Origin: Galbula dea
Lineage: Eukaryota; Chordata; Aves; Piciformes; Galbulidae
Length of the DNA: 64,000 bases
Assembly: GCA_013399015.1 (NCBI GenBank)
Contig: VWZX01002961.1
Coordinates: forward strand, 372,001-436,000
Direction of reading: 5' to 3'
Below are positions 9,970 to 22,295 of this stretch, in pieces. The first letter of the stretch is position 1, and every line of letters begins with the position of its first letter. The notes beneath the pieces are model-generated. The model made no database searches. It was not told the origin of the DNA and saw only the letters and a list, made by a program, of their open reading frames with translations. The position numbers and the translations under genes are program-made.

Positions 9970-12900
9970 GTGAGTGCGGGTCGGAGAAGGACGGGGGAAA
10001 CGGCGGAAACTGTCACTCGTCTTTTTCTTTCTCAGCCTCTTGCTGTCCTGCGCGCGTCCCGCAGGCCGCTGCCGCCACCCTCCCTTCCAGCCCCGCTGCC
10101 GAGCGCGCTGCCAGCTTGGGGAAGAGGGTGGGGGGGCGTAGGCCACTCTACTGGGGAAACCTGCGATCCAGGTGGAGAGAGAGGGAGTGGTGCGGTGCTT
10201 AGATTGACTACCCTGCCATGCTCTTGAGCTCTAATGGGATCAGCTCTGGAGCGGGTCGGGAACGGGGATGACTGCAACGGTGGCCCCCGGCAGCACGAAG
10301 GGGGTAAGCGGTGATAGAGCTGCGTAGGGTGTTGTCATTTCACTTTGTGTCCCCTACTGGTGCTAACGCTGGTCTTTTTTCTTGCTTCTCTTCCCATGCC
10401 GTGCACTCTTACCTCACCCAAGTCTCCTGCGCAAGTGCCTTGTTACCTAAGGAAGAGGCAGAGAGTCTCTTAGCCCTGCTGGTGGTCCCATCAGGGAATT
10501 CTACAAAGTTGACAAGCAGGCAAAAGAGTCTTTGGCAATAAAGCACAATCTGCGGAGTGGAAGCAGACAGCACAAGAAAGCAGACAGAATTCCCCATAGG
10601 GATGCGTCAGTATTTTTCACTCTGAAGGTGTTGAGCCACAGGAACAGATTACCCAGAGAAGTTGTGGGTGGCCCTTCATTGCCATGCTGGGTGGGGCTTT
10701 GAGTAGCCTGATCTAGTGGAAGGTGGCCCTACTCGTGTTTGGGGGTAGGTTGGACTAGTTGATCCCTTCCAGCCCAATGATTCCACACGCTGTAAAGCAT
10801 GTTTGCCATTCCAACTTAAAAGTACTTCTGGAAAAATGAGGCGGTGCATTACCAGTGGTAGTGAAGCTGTTCGGTCACAGTGTGACACCCAAGGAGCGTT
10901 GATTCTGTGTAGGAGGAAGTTTTTGCTGTCAGAGTGGTTGCATTTAAGTTGTAACTCCTAGCCCGGGAGAAACGGTGCTAATAATGTGAGTTGAAAGACC
11001 TTATGTGAGCATTGCTGATAAAAGTCTCATTGCTGCTTCTCCAATAGTTGACATTCTGTCATCAAAACAAACAAAACTCCTCTGAGATTTTCTCCTCACT
11101 ATGTGTGCATTCAGAGGTTTTGGGCAAAAGACTACCAGCTCCTAGTAAATGGTATGGGTTTGATTTCAAATTCATCAGTAAGTTGGGCAATTTCCTTCAA
11201 GCATTTTGGTTTTGTATCACCTTTGAGAACAGCTCTCTTGTTTTTAGGCCTTTTGGTGACTCTTCCATGTTTCTAAGTATCCTGGTGTCTACATGCTTAC
11301 CCTAGACTTCATGACTAGGGTAATACATGTGGATTGAATGTAACATTTTTGATAGCTGTGGGAATAGCTGTCTCTGTAGGAAATGATTTGTTGTAGAGGC
11401 TGGTGTTGCCCCCAGAGGAACAGAAGTGTGTTGCTGTGGCACAGATGAACGTGCCTGCTCTATCTGTAACTTGTCCAAAAGGCATTACCGGTTTGATTGA
11501 TCAGATTCACAGCCCTGAACTAACGTTGCAATGGAGCTGAGGTCTGGCAATTTTACTGTAAGCATGAGGAAACTAAACATTAACAAAAAAGCCTGACTTT
11601 CTTTTCTCTGAGCTTTAAAAAAGTGTAGACTGCATCTGCCTTCTCTCTGTAGGAGAGAAGATAGTCAAATACTCATCAAAGAAGCAGAATCCTATTGAAG
11701 ATGAAAGATCATCATGGCAAGATATGACCAGTTGTGCCTTAACACCAAATGAAGGCTCTGCAGCTTTATATTGCTGTGAGAAATAGAAGATATGTTGGCA
11801 GATGCCCTCTGAAATAGAGAACAGTTTTCTTAACTCTTCCAAATATTTTTCCTTGCAGGTGATGTAGTTCTGTTTGAACTTGGGGCAGCTATCCATGTAT
11901 GTAGCCTTGTGTAGGCTTCCATTTGTACTAATGTAGGTTTGCCCTCAGATTCTGCAGTTTGGAGATGTTGACTTCTGATTCCCTGTTTTCTAGTCATCTT
12001 GGCTTTTTAGCCCTTTGGAGCTTTGATGATTAGAATACAGACTCTAACTGAGGTTTCAGGGATTGTTTTTCAACAACCACAGCTTGGAAAACAAAAGTGG
12101 GAAGGGTAGTGCTAGAAGAAGTGCCTTCTGCTCTCAGCTCCTGCCCCAGTAGCACTGGTCAGCTGGTGCCTACTTCTGCTCTCCCGTATTTTACCTCTTT
12201 AGGTCTTTACTAATTTTTTTTGTCTTCTTTTTTAACCTGAGTTAAAGTGTCCAGGAAACAACTAAGGCATCCAGGATACTAAGCATTGTTTGATGTACTT
12301 CTGCTGAAGGGTGGTGTTCAGCCTCTTGGAAGCAAAAGTTGAGGAAGTTGTTGGGAAGAGTGCTAGTCTTGGTTGAGCAATTAGAGTGGATGAATTGCTG
12401 ATGTTTTCTGGGCAAGCTTCTTTCTCTGAAATACTCCCCAAAATCTACTTAGAATTTTTTCTAGGGGGAAGGGAAGGGTGGTGGCAGACAGAGTTAATGT
12501 GTTAGGAGATACACACAAGTTGAGTCAAGTATTTCAGAAGTTTTCAGGATTTTGTTGAATGAAGGAGCTGAAATGTGGCAGGGACTGTTCTACTAAAGGT
12601 ATCCTGCAATAACTCTTGGTAGGCTTGAACTTGTCTAGCTGCTTTTTGAACTTCCATGAATTTGAAGCATCCACAGCATACAATGAAAAGGAATTCCATA
12701 GATTGTGATCTGTTCTATGAAGTAGTTTCTTTTTCACTCGTTTTGAGCTTCATATGTTCAACCTTTGCTCAGTGTCTCCTCCTTATGTTGGAAGAAAGTG
12801 TTATTCGTTATTCCCTATTTGATTTTGTCATGATCTTGTAGATCTTTGCTATGTCCTTTCCTCAGTCCTTTTTCCTCCATCCTGCAGAAACCAAACTATG

Positions 12901-15900
12901 GTAGCAAGTGCTTATGTGGAAGCCACTCTGGCTTTTGTTGTGAACCTTCTCTGTAATTACACAAGTACAGAGCGCCATTAATTTTATTGTCTCATTTGTA
13001 AGTGGGTGCATTAGGGGGGAAACAAACCTTCCTGCAGTGTTGAGGAGTAACACACTACAGACTTTCACAGTGAAACAACTCTACTCTTTGTCTCAGTTTG
13101 TTTTTTTTCTAACAACTTCTGATATTCAGTCTGATGTGTTCTCTGTTGGTGAGTATCTAATAGGTGTTCTCCTCAAGCTGTTAGATGTAACCCCAACATC
13201 TCATTCCTGAGTGGTGTGTAACTCAGAGCCTGTTGTACATACGTGTAGCCTTGCTGATACAACTATTGCTATGGAATTTAGTACTCTCTTGGATCTGATA
13301 AAGCCTAGAGTTCTTGCCTTTATTGGCACACTAACAGACATTTGAGAGAGTTTTCAAGATGTTGAACTAACTTAAAAGATGATACTGGATAAGTGGAAAA
13401 TAGAAACCGTTTATCTGAAAAAGAGAAACAAATCTGCCCTCTGCCTGCCAGTTTGGTTTTTTTTTTAGTCTTGCAAATTCTCTTTGTTTTGCATTTTAAA
13501 ATTAATTTCTCCAATAATGCATTTTTGCAAATGGCATCAAACCTTTCTTTGCATGTGTGTGTGCATGTTTCAGGAAATGCTTGAAAGAACAGAAGAATTG
13601 TTTCCAAAGACAGAGAGTCCAGCTGTAGAGATGGATACATCTGATACCCAGTGGGGCTGGTTTTATTTGGCTGAGTGTGGTAAATGGCATATGTTTCAGG
13701 TAAATACCTGTGAAGTTATATTGGCAGTGATGGATTCCATACATCAAACTCTGTGTTCCTAAATTTGTCTAAATGTGCTTTTTCATTTTGAAGACTGATT
13801 CAAACAATCATTGCTGTGTTAGCAGTGAAGATATTGAAAGGAGCTTCCGAACGAACCCACATGGTTCTATTTCTTTTACTACTGCAAAATTTAACTACAC
13901 TCTGGACTTTGCAGGTATGTATCTTTTCACAGAAGAAATTTAAATACTAGAAGGTGCCTGATAAGTTCTGTTGTTCATTCAGCAAATTACCATCCTCATA
14001 TCTGCTGCAAAAAACTTTTTTTAGTCCCAGTTTTTATGCTCAATTGGAAATGTTGTCCTTTACTGGAAAGGACATAGGAGATTTTAAAAGCAGCTGTCCT
14101 GGTACATTTCCTGGTGTAGTTTATTAATAAAGTAGCATATCTTATTTGGTAGCACTCTGTGGTTCTGCTGCTGACTCAGCTGTAGGTGATATGTAGCATA
14201 CATCTATAGGACCAGGAAGTTCGAACCTTGTTTTTCTTAAACATTCAGCTGCTTGTAAGCTTGAAAAACCTCTACCATTCAGAATCTGTGTAAGAAACAT
14301 TGATATGAAGGTACTTTTCTGGCAAAATACTGGCATCAAAGTAATTTCATAATTTAGCAGGTAGTTGAAGCAAACTCTATTCCGTGGAATAGTGGGTTTT
14401 CTAGTAGACTGTAAGTAAATGTCATGCTTGTAAAACACAGGATTCTAATGTATATAGCTAATGATAAATCAGTCTGGCCTTTGTTCAAATGTGTGTTCTA
14501 ATGACCACTTTTTTTCTTTTCATTTTTTTTCTAAAAGCTTTTCCATGCATAGATTATTAATTTTCAGTTTAAATTATGAAATAGGTATATGCTTAAATGG
14601 AAGCCTCTTCCATATCAAATAGTAGTATTTCAAATGCAGAAAGTGGGGAGTAAAGTACAAGAAAGTTCATGTTTACTTGTGTTGAAAAGTCTGTTTAGAA
14701 AAACTTTTGTTTTGCATCCAGAATAAAAACACTAAGTGCAAATACTGAAGAAGTACTTTTTTGTACCTGTAGGTCATAACACCTTGCTTTAAAGACAGTA
14801 GCACTATGCTTTGTCGTCCTAGTAGTATTAAAGTCAGTGTAAGTTTTGCCAGTGATTTAGTGGGGCTGAGTGTTAGATTAGTATTTTAACAGTACTTTGT
14901 TTTCTGTGATATTTGCTAACTCTTATAATTGACAGTGATTCTGGGGCCACTATTTAGAAACAGTTTCCAAAATGCTGATTTGTGTATCGTTGAAATAAGA
15001 ATTCCTGTTGTGCAGCTTTGGGTGTAGTAATGTTATTCCAGGAAGCAATGAGATTTAAATGTTTCATATGCTTTAGATGAAGTCCAGAAACTTTCACTCT
15101 TAACTCTTGTTTTATGCTCAGCGATGAAACAAACCAACCTAACTACCCTTAAGCAGCGTCCAATAAAGCGAGCTCCCTTTTCCATCAGTGCTTTCAGGTG
15201 AGGAAATAAAAGGAAGACTCCTTAGTTTTATTTCATTTCTAACTTTTCCAAGTAAAACGAAAAAATAAGAAAGTTTTCTATTTCTTTACTTTTTTGCAAT
15301 TTGAGAGGGAAGAATGAGGACATTTCAGAAATGGAGAGTCACAAAATAACGTTTGGGTTGTTGTTTATCTTCTTTTTTCTTCTGAGAAAGTAAGAAACTT
15401 CTGGGGGAGAGACAAGGCATGCTGAATTCTGATAGCCTTTGGCAAGCTGTGCCTAACTCTAGCCATTGCAGTCCCTTGCTGTAAATACCTGTTGAATCAG
15501 AATTGCTTGGGTGAAGCAGCGGCAAAAAATGGAGTGGTTTGTTCCCTTGTAATAGGGACTTCAGAAATTATTATTGTAACAGCAAAAAAGATTTATATTT
15601 TCTTGCCTGTATGTTTTAATAATTTACTATAAAATGGTTTGAAATTAAAAGAAATTGCATCATAGCAGCCAGATTGTTTGATAGATTTGCTTTAGATTGG
15701 GTGATCTTCTTAGCATATCTTCAGTCATTAGATGTAAAGCTGTGCTAATGTCAATCTGAAACTCCCTAAAACATAAACTGATTTTTTTAGTGATAATATC
15801 TGAGGTAAAATTGACTATATGGAATCTGGTTTTGTTTTGGTTTGTGTTTTTCCCGAATAGCTTATTAGAACTGTAGTCTCTTTATACTTTCAAAAAGAAA

Positions 15901-18900
15901 TTTGGCATTTGAAATGAGAAATGTAGCAGTGTTTTTATACTGAGATTCAGGAAGGGCTGTTTTTTTTGAAGTGTCAGCTGTTTTTAAAAAGGCTATTTGC
16001 TAAAGAGTGCATGGAATAATATGACAATTCACTTTTGGTGTGGTTTTTTTTTTATTTGTTTCTTGACTAATTGCATTTAGTAATCTCTCTCTGTGATTTT
16101 AGTCTTTACTTTGAGGAGATTACTTCTCTTAGTCCCAGTTTTAATGCTTACAAGCTGCTCTGTGTGGTGTGTAGGCTTAAAACACTCCTTTTCTGAGGGC
16201 TTTATTTTGTTGTGTTTTTTTTTAAAACAAATTCAACTGTGATTTAAAAGTGTATATTTCTAACATGATGCTTTCAAGTATTTTAAATGAGAGCTCAGTT
16301 TCCAGAAGCTTAGACTAATTGCAATTCCTGAGAGGCTGCAGTATTCAGGCTGTATCTACTCTCTTATGTTTCTAAACTGGTGTTGCTCTTCTGATGATGC
16401 AGACCTTTCTAACCATGTGTTCTGATTCATGTTCCTGCCTGTTCTTGGGTAGGTGGTGTATAAAAACTGTTCATTACCACAGTTTATTTATAATAAGCTA
16501 AGCCAAAATTTGAATACAGAATAAGACTTCTTGCTTTTGACCTTAACCTGCTGACAACAGCCTTTGTTCAAATTAAAATCCTAAGTAGTTTTGGATAAGG
16601 GTCTTTTTGTAGTTGGTTTTTTTTTTTTGCATAATATATTGTTTGGAGCAGGAGTTTGACAGGAAGAAAATGCCTCATGTCTTTGATGTGTTGTTTTTGT
16701 GGGGTTTTTTTGTTTGTAGTTACATCTGTGAAAATGAGGCTATCCCTATGCCTTCACACTGGGAGAATGTAAATACCGAAGAACCATATCAGGTAAGAGA
16801 TGGTGTACAAGTTGGCCAAAAATGTGATAATGAAAATCACAAAGAATCACAAGATATTAGGGGTTGGAAGGGACCTCTGGAGATCATCTAGTCTAACCCC
16901 TCTGGCAGAGCAGGGTTACCTAGAGCAGGTTGCACAGGTTGATGTCCAGATGGGTTTGGAATGTCTCCAGAGATGGAGATTCCACCACCTCCCTGGGCAG
17001 CCTGGACCAGTGCTCCACCACCCTCAAAGAAGTTCCTCCTCATGTTTAGGTGGAACTTGCTATGTTCCAGTTTGTGCCTGTGACCTTTTGTCCTGTCACT
17101 GGGCACCACTGAAAAAGCCTGTCCCCATCCTCCTGGCACCCACCCATGAAGTACTGGTAAGCATTGATCAGATGCTTTTTTTTTTTCCTCAGCTTATTCC
17201 ATTGAAAAAGAAAACCAATGAATACAATGAAGTTTCCAGTCTCTTTGGAAAAACCATGGATAGCCACCGGATTAAGAGAATTACACGAATACAGAATCTA
17301 GACTTGTGGGAGTTTTTTTGCAGGTGAGATTATTTCTAAAACCAATAGTCTTAGGACTTGTTAATGGAGCAAATTTTGAAAGCATACAGCTAAAATATGT
17401 TTAATTGCATTTATTAGTCATGAAAAGATCTGTTAATTTTTATCTTTTTACGTTTTCTTGTTGTATTCAAAATTCCACTTTCAAGGATCTGTAGCTTCTG
17501 CAGGTCCAGAAATGTAGTATTAGGAGAAATGCAGTAGATGTAGATATAGCACAGGTAAGACTGATGCATTAAAGGATGTCCACGTGGTAGATGCCTGTGA
17601 TACTTAAGGAGAACTAAAATAAGATTTTCGTAAAATAATTTCTTGACAGGCTTGTATTATTTAATTTTTAGTAAACAAAACAAATTAATATTTGTGGCTT
17701 GTTTAATATCACAACTTTATGAAACCTAGGACAGAATTAAGTCCCCAATTAGCACATATTCATGTTTTTTTTCAAGTTTAATATGCTATAATAAGCTTTT
17801 TCTAAGTTCTCTGCTCTTCCCTCTTTGTATTGTGCTGGCCTAGGAGAAGCAGGAACAGCTGAATTCTGTTTTCACTTATTTTGTAGTATCAGTCTTCAGC
17901 AACTGTATTTGACAAAGCTATTTGTGTAGCCTCTAAGGAGCAGTACAGATCAGAATCAGTTTTACAGATGTTATTTTACAATTAACATCAGCTAAGCTCA
18001 GTTACGTGGTGAGGAAATAGCTAACCAGAGGTATATTAAAAGTTTGCCTAAGTTACATGATTTTTTTCTGGACAGATATGTAATTTATTGTTAATTTAAA
18101 GCTATGTCATGAAGATGCATAAGGAAATGAATTTTAAGTTCTTGGTTAAGAAAGTTAGCCTTCTCTTAATTGCAAATGTGTTTGGTTATATTTACCTGTT
18201 TAAGACTGACTTGCTTGGCCTTCTGTTTCAACATCTACCTTTCTATAAGTAAGTTTCTGTTGTATTTTTACAATCTTAATACCAATCTTAGTTTTTGAGA
18301 ATAAAGGAAAATGTCCTTTGGGTCTCCAGTATAGATGGCAGAGAGGAGCAGGGGAAGACCTTTTTGGCTTAGCTTAGGAACTGATGTAATTTGGAGAGTA
18401 CTAGTTTTCCTGACTGGTCAGGGACCATGGTTTTAGAACTCTGAATCCATGGATGCTGTGCAAGAATATTCTCAAGGTGTGAAACTAAGCATGGGAATTA
18501 GGTTTTCATACGTCAGGAGTGTTATGGTATAGCCATATAACTGACTACAAACTAAGACACTTTTACTACATGTGTAGTATAAAAGTATATGGAGAGAAGT
18601 AATTTCAGTTTTAAAACTTTATTTCCTGTATCAAATAAATACAAGTAACAATGAAAACTGGTAGAATAAGTGTATGCAAATTGAGGCTTAGGTGCTTTTC
18701 TGCTGAGGGTAAAATACAGCCTTGGAGTGGCTTACACACAGGTGAAGAAATTATTGCCTGGTAGTAAATTACAAAGAAGTAGGTATTGCAGCATTTCACA
18801 TGCACTGAAAGTTCTTTTGGTCTCCCATGTGAGAAACTGAAAGTAACAAAAGATGAATGTTAGTCTAGCACATTTTGGTTTATGCATTTCAGTTTGGACT

Positions 18901-21303
18901 TGCTGTGGAGTACAGCAAGTAGAAAGTGGTGTTTGGTCAGTGAGGTTGCTGACCATCTTTGCAAACGGCTTGTGTGTTTGTGTATGTACAAAGAGCATGA
19001 TTCTGAGTAGTTAATCTTGCTTTAGCTTTCTCTTTTGTTGAGTGAACTGGCTGTATGAGAGCCTTCTGAGTGGTAAATCAACTTCAGTTTGTTTCACTGC
19101 ACTAGATTGGTGCTACTGGTGAAAGGTGCTAAGATGGTTTTTTAGAATAGCTGTACTCATCGATTTCTGTTCCAAATCAACAAACAGCACTGCTGTGGCA
19201 TTTCTGCACAGCCATCTTCCCACTATGCTCAGTGTCTACCACTAGGTATGAGGAACAATTACTACTTAAACTTTTGTGGTTTTGAGAAAGGTCAGTGATT
19301 AAATTTGAGCATTGCTTAAATGCGTATTTGCATTGTTGTAATGGTCAAAACACTTTTGCCTGTTAGAATAATTCCTGTACCAGTGACTATTTTAAATTGG
19401 TTTTATGAAATCAACTGGTCAGAGATAGTGAAGGTCTGTTTCAGAAGATTTGTAGACAATTGATTATTCACCTTTTCTATCAATTTGTTCTGTTTCTCTA
19501 TTTCAAGAGAAGTTCCTCTAGGCTGCCTTTAACAGGGCTGCTGCTTGAAAGATTTCAGATGTTCGTTACTAACTAGACCTTTTCTCCTAGTCTTAGATTA
19601 CTTCTGAAAATAGTCTGCAGCATCCAGAAGTGTGTGATTTCTAAACATGTGCCTTAAGAATTCTGATCTATTTAAAACCTAGAATCATCTAGACACTGTG
19701 AAAGTGGAATATGCCACAGAATACTCAGAGCTGGAAGGGACCCACAAGGATCATCTAGTCCAGCTGCTGGCCCTGCACAGGACACCCCAAGAACCACACC
19801 ATGTGCCTGAGAGTGATGCCCAAACACTTCCTGAACCCTGTCAGGCCTGGGGCTGTGACCACTTCCTTGGGGAGGCTGTTTCAGAGCTCCACCACCCTCT
19901 GGGTGAAAAATATTTTTCTGATACCTAGCCTGAACCTCCCCTGACTCAATTTCATCCCATGTCCTCTAGTCCTGTCACTGTTCATGAGAGTGAAGAGATC
20001 AGTGCCTGTCCCTCTGCTTCCCCTCGTGCAGATGTTGAAGGCAGTAAGTGAGGTCTCCCCTCAGTCTCCTCTTCTCCAGGTTAAACAAACCAAGTGACCT
20101 CAGCCTCTCATCATAAGGCTTCCACTCCAGACCCATCACTATCTTCATAACCCTCCTCTAGATGTTCTCGAATAGCTTGATATCTTTCTTATATTGTGGA
20201 GCCCAAAACTGCACCCAGTACTGAAGATGCAGCCTCACCAGTGCGGAGTAGAACAGGACAATCACCTCCCTTGACCTACTAGCAATGGAGTGGAGTGGAT
20301 ATGGAATGATTTAGGTCTGTCCCCTCTGCTGTGTTTCGTGTATAGGAACTTAACTTGATTGTACAGATGTTTGTAACGCTGTGTATTGTGTGTTCTCTTT
20401 AGGAAAAAAGCTCAACTAAAGAAGAAAAGAGGTATCCCAGTTATTAATGAGCAGATGTTATTTCATGGCACCAGTCATGATTTTGTAGAAGCAATATGTA
20501 TCCATAACTTTGACTGGAGAATAAATGGGATGCATGGTGCTGTGTACGGAAAAGGTAAGTATTTTTGTCATGTACAACAGATTTTGGTAATCTTAACAGT
20601 TCAACATTGTGTTCCCTGTTGTATGTTCTTTGTGACGTACTCTGTGTTTGTCCAAGAGCTGTTTCATATAGCTCTGCTTTTATATCAAGTGTTATTAAGA
20701 AAGTTAGGATTCAGTAAGGATTGTAATTGTCACAACTGGCTGATAGGACCAGGGAGTGTGGGGTTTGCCTAACAAAGCGGTGTTGATCTCAAGACAAGCT
20801 CCCTACTGACATGTTCACACTGAAAATATTTGATCATATTGCTATATTCTAATGATTTGAAGAAAAAAGAATTGGATTCCTAATGAATATGAAAGAATGG
20901 ACATCTACCATCATCCAGTTACCTGTATCCAAGCTCTAGCAGTTAAGCTGTCACAACAAGAGTGTCATCAGATCTTTTTTATTTGAAAGGGACCTATTTT
21001 GCAAGAGATGCATCATATTCCAGTCGTTTCTGCAGAGAGAACCTCAAGCATGGAGACACTTTTCAAATTCATGGTGTGAATCTGCAGCCTCATCTGCAGA
21101 GCCCATATAAAGTCATGTTTCTTGCTCGTGTATTAACTGGTGACTATATCAGCGGTGAGTCAAAGTACATGAGGCCTCCTTCGAAAGATGGAAGTTTTGT
21201 AAACTTGTATGACAGCTGTGTGGATAATACCTGGAACCCAAAGATCTTTGTTATATTTGATTCCAACCAAATCTACCCTGAGTACTTAATAGAATTTTCT
21301 TAA
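9934..21303 (+). CDS. PARP11: Mono-ADP-ribosyltransferase PARP11, complete
   Basis: Eight exons (9934-9969, 13574-13699, 13794-13914, 15122-15197, 16720-16792, 17193-17323, 20403-20554, 20990-21303) join in frame into 342 codons plus TAA. From memory human PARP11 has 338. The N-terminal half is a WWE domain (WGWFYLAECGKWHMF near residue 35), which in this family binds ADP-ribose-containing ligands. The C-terminal half is the PARP catalytic domain. By alignment the triad is His209 (LFHGTS), Tyr241 (GTYFARD) and Ile339 (EYLIEF), the H-Y-I type expected of a mono-ADP-ribosylating enzyme. PARP11 family members act at the nuclear envelope and pores and in interferon signalling. The start at 9934 is supported because exon 1 joins exon 2 in frame and gives MW...-E-M, like human MWEANPEM. 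All introns are GT-AG. Confidence 0.95.
10610..10800 (+). mobile_element. CR1 LINE 3' fragment
   Basis: Plus-oriented: TTACCCAGAGAAGTTGTGG, TGGACTAGTTGATCCCTTCC, then AGCCCAATGATTCCA. It is a typical CR1 3' tail without a full ATGATTCT terminal array. Confidence 0.85.
12630..12880 (-). mobile_element. Old, diverged CR1-like fragment
   Basis: TGAATTTGAAGCATCCACAG, GGAATTCCATAGATTGTG, GAAGTAGTTTCTTTTTC and GATCTTGTAGATCTTTGC follow the layout of an old amniote LINE fragment read on the minus strand. It is strongly diverged. Confidence 0.5.
13574..13699 (+). CDS. PARP11: PARP11 exon 2: start of WWE domain
   Basis: 42 codons beginning EMLERTEELFPK and ending GKWHMFQ. It holds the first conserved Trp residues of the WWE fold. 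Acceptor TTTCAG, donor CAG|GTAAAT. Confidence 0.95.
13794..13914 (+). CDS. PARP11: PARP11 exon 3: WWE domain
   Basis: 121 nt, phase 0 in and phase 1 out: TDSNNHCCVSSEDIERSF, then NPHGSISFTTAKFNY and LDFA. Acceptor TTGAAG; donor CAG|GTATGT. It follows a 94-base intron. Confidence 0.95.
13915..16719 (+). other. PARP11: PARP11 introns 3 and 4
   Basis: Introns 13915-15121 and 15198-16719. AT-rich, no recognisable repeat or gene. ORFs here (for example 98 codons on the minus strand at 14142-14438) have no family signature. Confidence 0.6.
15122..15197 (+). CDS. PARP11: PARP11 exon 4: end of WWE domain
   Basis: 76 nt: AMKQTNLTTLKQRPIKRAPF, then SISAF. Acceptor GCTCAG; donor TTCAG|GTGAGG. Confidence 0.95.
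16720..16792 (+). CDS. PARP11: PARP11 exon 5: interdomain linker
   Basis: 73 nt: SYICENEAIPMPSHWENVNT, then EEPYQ. Acceptor GTTTGTAG; donor CAG|GTAAGA. The following intron is almost entirely a CR1 element. Confidence 0.95.
16834..17160 (-). mobile_element. CR1 LINE fragment filling PARP11 intron 5
   Basis: Minus-oriented CR1: GGGGTTGGAAGGGACCTCTG, GAGATCATCTAGTCTAACCCC, CACCACCTCCCTGGGCAGCC and CAAAGAAGTTCCTCCTCATG. It starts about 42 bases after the exon 5 donor and ends about 33 bases before the exon 6 acceptor, so about 80% of the 400-base intron (16793-17192) is CR1. Confidence 0.9.
17193..17323 (+). CDS. PARP11: PARP11 exon 6: start of catalytic domain
   Basis: 131 nt: LIPLKKKTNEYNEVSSLFGK, then IKRITRIQNLDLWEFFC. 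The IQN.xLW.FF motif is typical of the start of the PARP fold in the WWE-PARP group. Acceptor TTTCCTCAG; donor GCAG|GTGAGA. Confidence 0.95.
17324..20402 (+). other. PARP11: PARP11 intron 6
   Basis: 3.1 kb, AT-rich, with a 575-base CR1 at its 3' end (19712-20287). No other feature supported. Confidence 0.6.
19712..20287 (-). mobile_element. CR1 LINE fragment (longer copy)
   Basis: Minus-oriented: GAGCTGGAAGGGACCCACAA, GGATCATCTAGTCCAGCTGC, CTCCACCACCCTCTGGGTGA, CCCTCAGTCTCCTCTTCTCC and CCAAAACTGCACCCAGTACT. It belongs to the same CR1 subfamily as 33670-33990 (shared CCAAGAAxCACACCATGTGC). Confidence 0.9.
20403..20554 (+). CDS. PARP11: PARP11 exon 7: NAD-binding His exon
   Basis: 152 nt: KKAQLKKKRGIPVINEQMLF, then HGTSHDFVEAICIHNFDWRI and NGMHGAVYGK. 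The HGTS motif carries the catalytic-triad His. The donor is AAAG|GTAAGT. Confidence 0.95.
20990..21303 (+). CDS. PARP11: PARP11 terminal exon: triad Tyr and Ile
   Basis: 314 nt including TAA. It begins GTYFARDASYSSRFC (triad Tyr), continues FQIHGVNLQPHL, MFLARVLTGDY, KYMRPPSKDGS and NLYDSCVDNTWNPKIFVIF, and ends QIYPEYLIEFS (triad Ile). The acceptor TTGAAAG is weak because the pyrimidine tract (CTTTTTTATTTG) is interrupted, but the frame and homology require it. Confidence 0.95.
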
Positions 21304-21769
21304 GTTTGAAAGGAGCTGAACTGAACGTTGTTTGTATCTTTTTGATACTGTTGTTCCTTTTGTAAAGACAACAATATAAAAACATAAGCATGAAGGGAGG
21401 TGAAAGAAAGCTAATGTATGTTTATGGAGGAGGGAAGCTATTAAGCACTAAAGAGAGACTGATGAACTGTTCTAAAAAAATGTGTAAATCTTACTATTGC
21501 ATTTTTCGAAGTTGCTTGATGAGCCTTAAATACATTGGGCATTGGTACCTTTTCAAAGGCAAGATTTGTGTTCTCCTTGGGTTTTTTTTAATATATTGAA
21601 AGTATCCATGTGGTAAAAATATGCCTGTAATATATTATGCAAATGATGAAACTAATCTTTTATAAAGATTGTCTGTAGGACATAAAAATAGCTAAAAAAC
21701 CAACACAACAAACCCCCCAAAATAGAGGACTTGGCTACGTGTGTGTGTTTGTGTTCTGTAGTATATGTT

Positions 21770-22295
21770 TGTTGTTAACCCAGCCAGCAGCTAAACATTG
21801 TGCTGCCCTCCAAGTGGGATGGGGAAGAAAGTTGAAAAAAAAACCCCAAAACTCTTGGGTTGAGATAAAAACAGTTTCATAACAAAAATAACATCTAGCA
21901 ATATTAAAGAAGTATGATAATAATTGTAAGAAAAAGTAATATAACAAAAAGAGAGGGAAATAAAACCCAAGAAGAGGACAAGTGACCCACAATTCAGTTG
22001 CTCACCCAGCTGCTGCCTGATGTTGAAGCAGTGATCTGTCCCTCCCACTCTGGCCAACTCCCTGACATGGTGGTATGGAATATCCCTTTGGCTAGTTTAG
22101 GTCAGCTGTCCTGGTCATGCTCCCACTTCAGCTTGTTGTGTTCCTGTAGGCTACCAAAAGGTGGAAAACTGGGAAGTTCTTGATTCCGTAGCAACAACTA
22201 AAAATGTAAGTATATGGAAAGCATCCATAACAAAGCCTGAGTCTAGCTACTAAGAAGAAAAGAGTATTAGCTATATCCCAGGTGAAACCAGGACA
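21770..22295 (-). mobile_element. Solo ERV LTR, family I, in the PARP11 3' flank
   Basis: 526 bases from TGTTGTTAACCCAGCCAGCA to AAACCAGGACA, flanked by a perfect 5-bp duplication ATGTT (21765-21769 and 22296-22300). Internal blocks GGGTTGAGATAAAAACAG and TATCCCTTTGGCTAG match the copy at 61459. Sense orientation (inferred) is the minus strand. No internal retroviral region is present, so it is a solo LTR made by recombination. It lies 466 bases after the PARP11 stop. Confidence 0.9.
21959..21964 (+). promoter_or_regulatory. PARP11: Candidate poly(A) signal for PARP11, inside the LTR
   Basis: The first canonical AATAAA downstream of the PARP11 stop; an ATTAAA lies just before it at 21903. 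Both are inside the LTR insertion. Whether either is used cannot be told from sequence. Confidence 0.35.

Larger units (their letters stand above)
9640..10300 (+). promoter_or_regulatory. PARP11: CpG island and promoter of PARP11
   Basis: An abrupt switch to GC-rich, CpG-dense sequence (GGCGGGCGCTG, GCGTGCCGCGCC, GGCGGCCGAAGCG, CTGCGCGCGTCCCGC) in otherwise AT-rich DNA. It spans the first coding exon (9934-9969) and its donor GTGAGT at 9970. The transcription start cannot be placed exactly; an approximate window is 9700-9900. Confidence 0.8.
9970..13573 (+). other. PARP11: PARP11 intron 1
   Basis: 3.6 kb. The first 300 bases continue the CpG island. A CR1 tail (10610-10800) and an old CR1-like fragment (12630-12880) follow. 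I see nothing else I can name. Confidence 0.7.

Noticed and set aside
9691..10202. Open frames of 150-160 codons on both strands in the PARP11 island
   Set aside because: High GC removes stop codons by composition. The frames are low-complexity Pro/Ser/Arg/Gly, overlap each other, and some begin with GTG rather than ATG. Only the 12 codons at 9934-9969 join real exons.
20386..20772. Single 128-codon ORF covering PARP11 exon 7
   Set aside because: Only 20403-20554 is coding; beyond the donor at 20555 the frame reads intron, and the protein continues at 20990.
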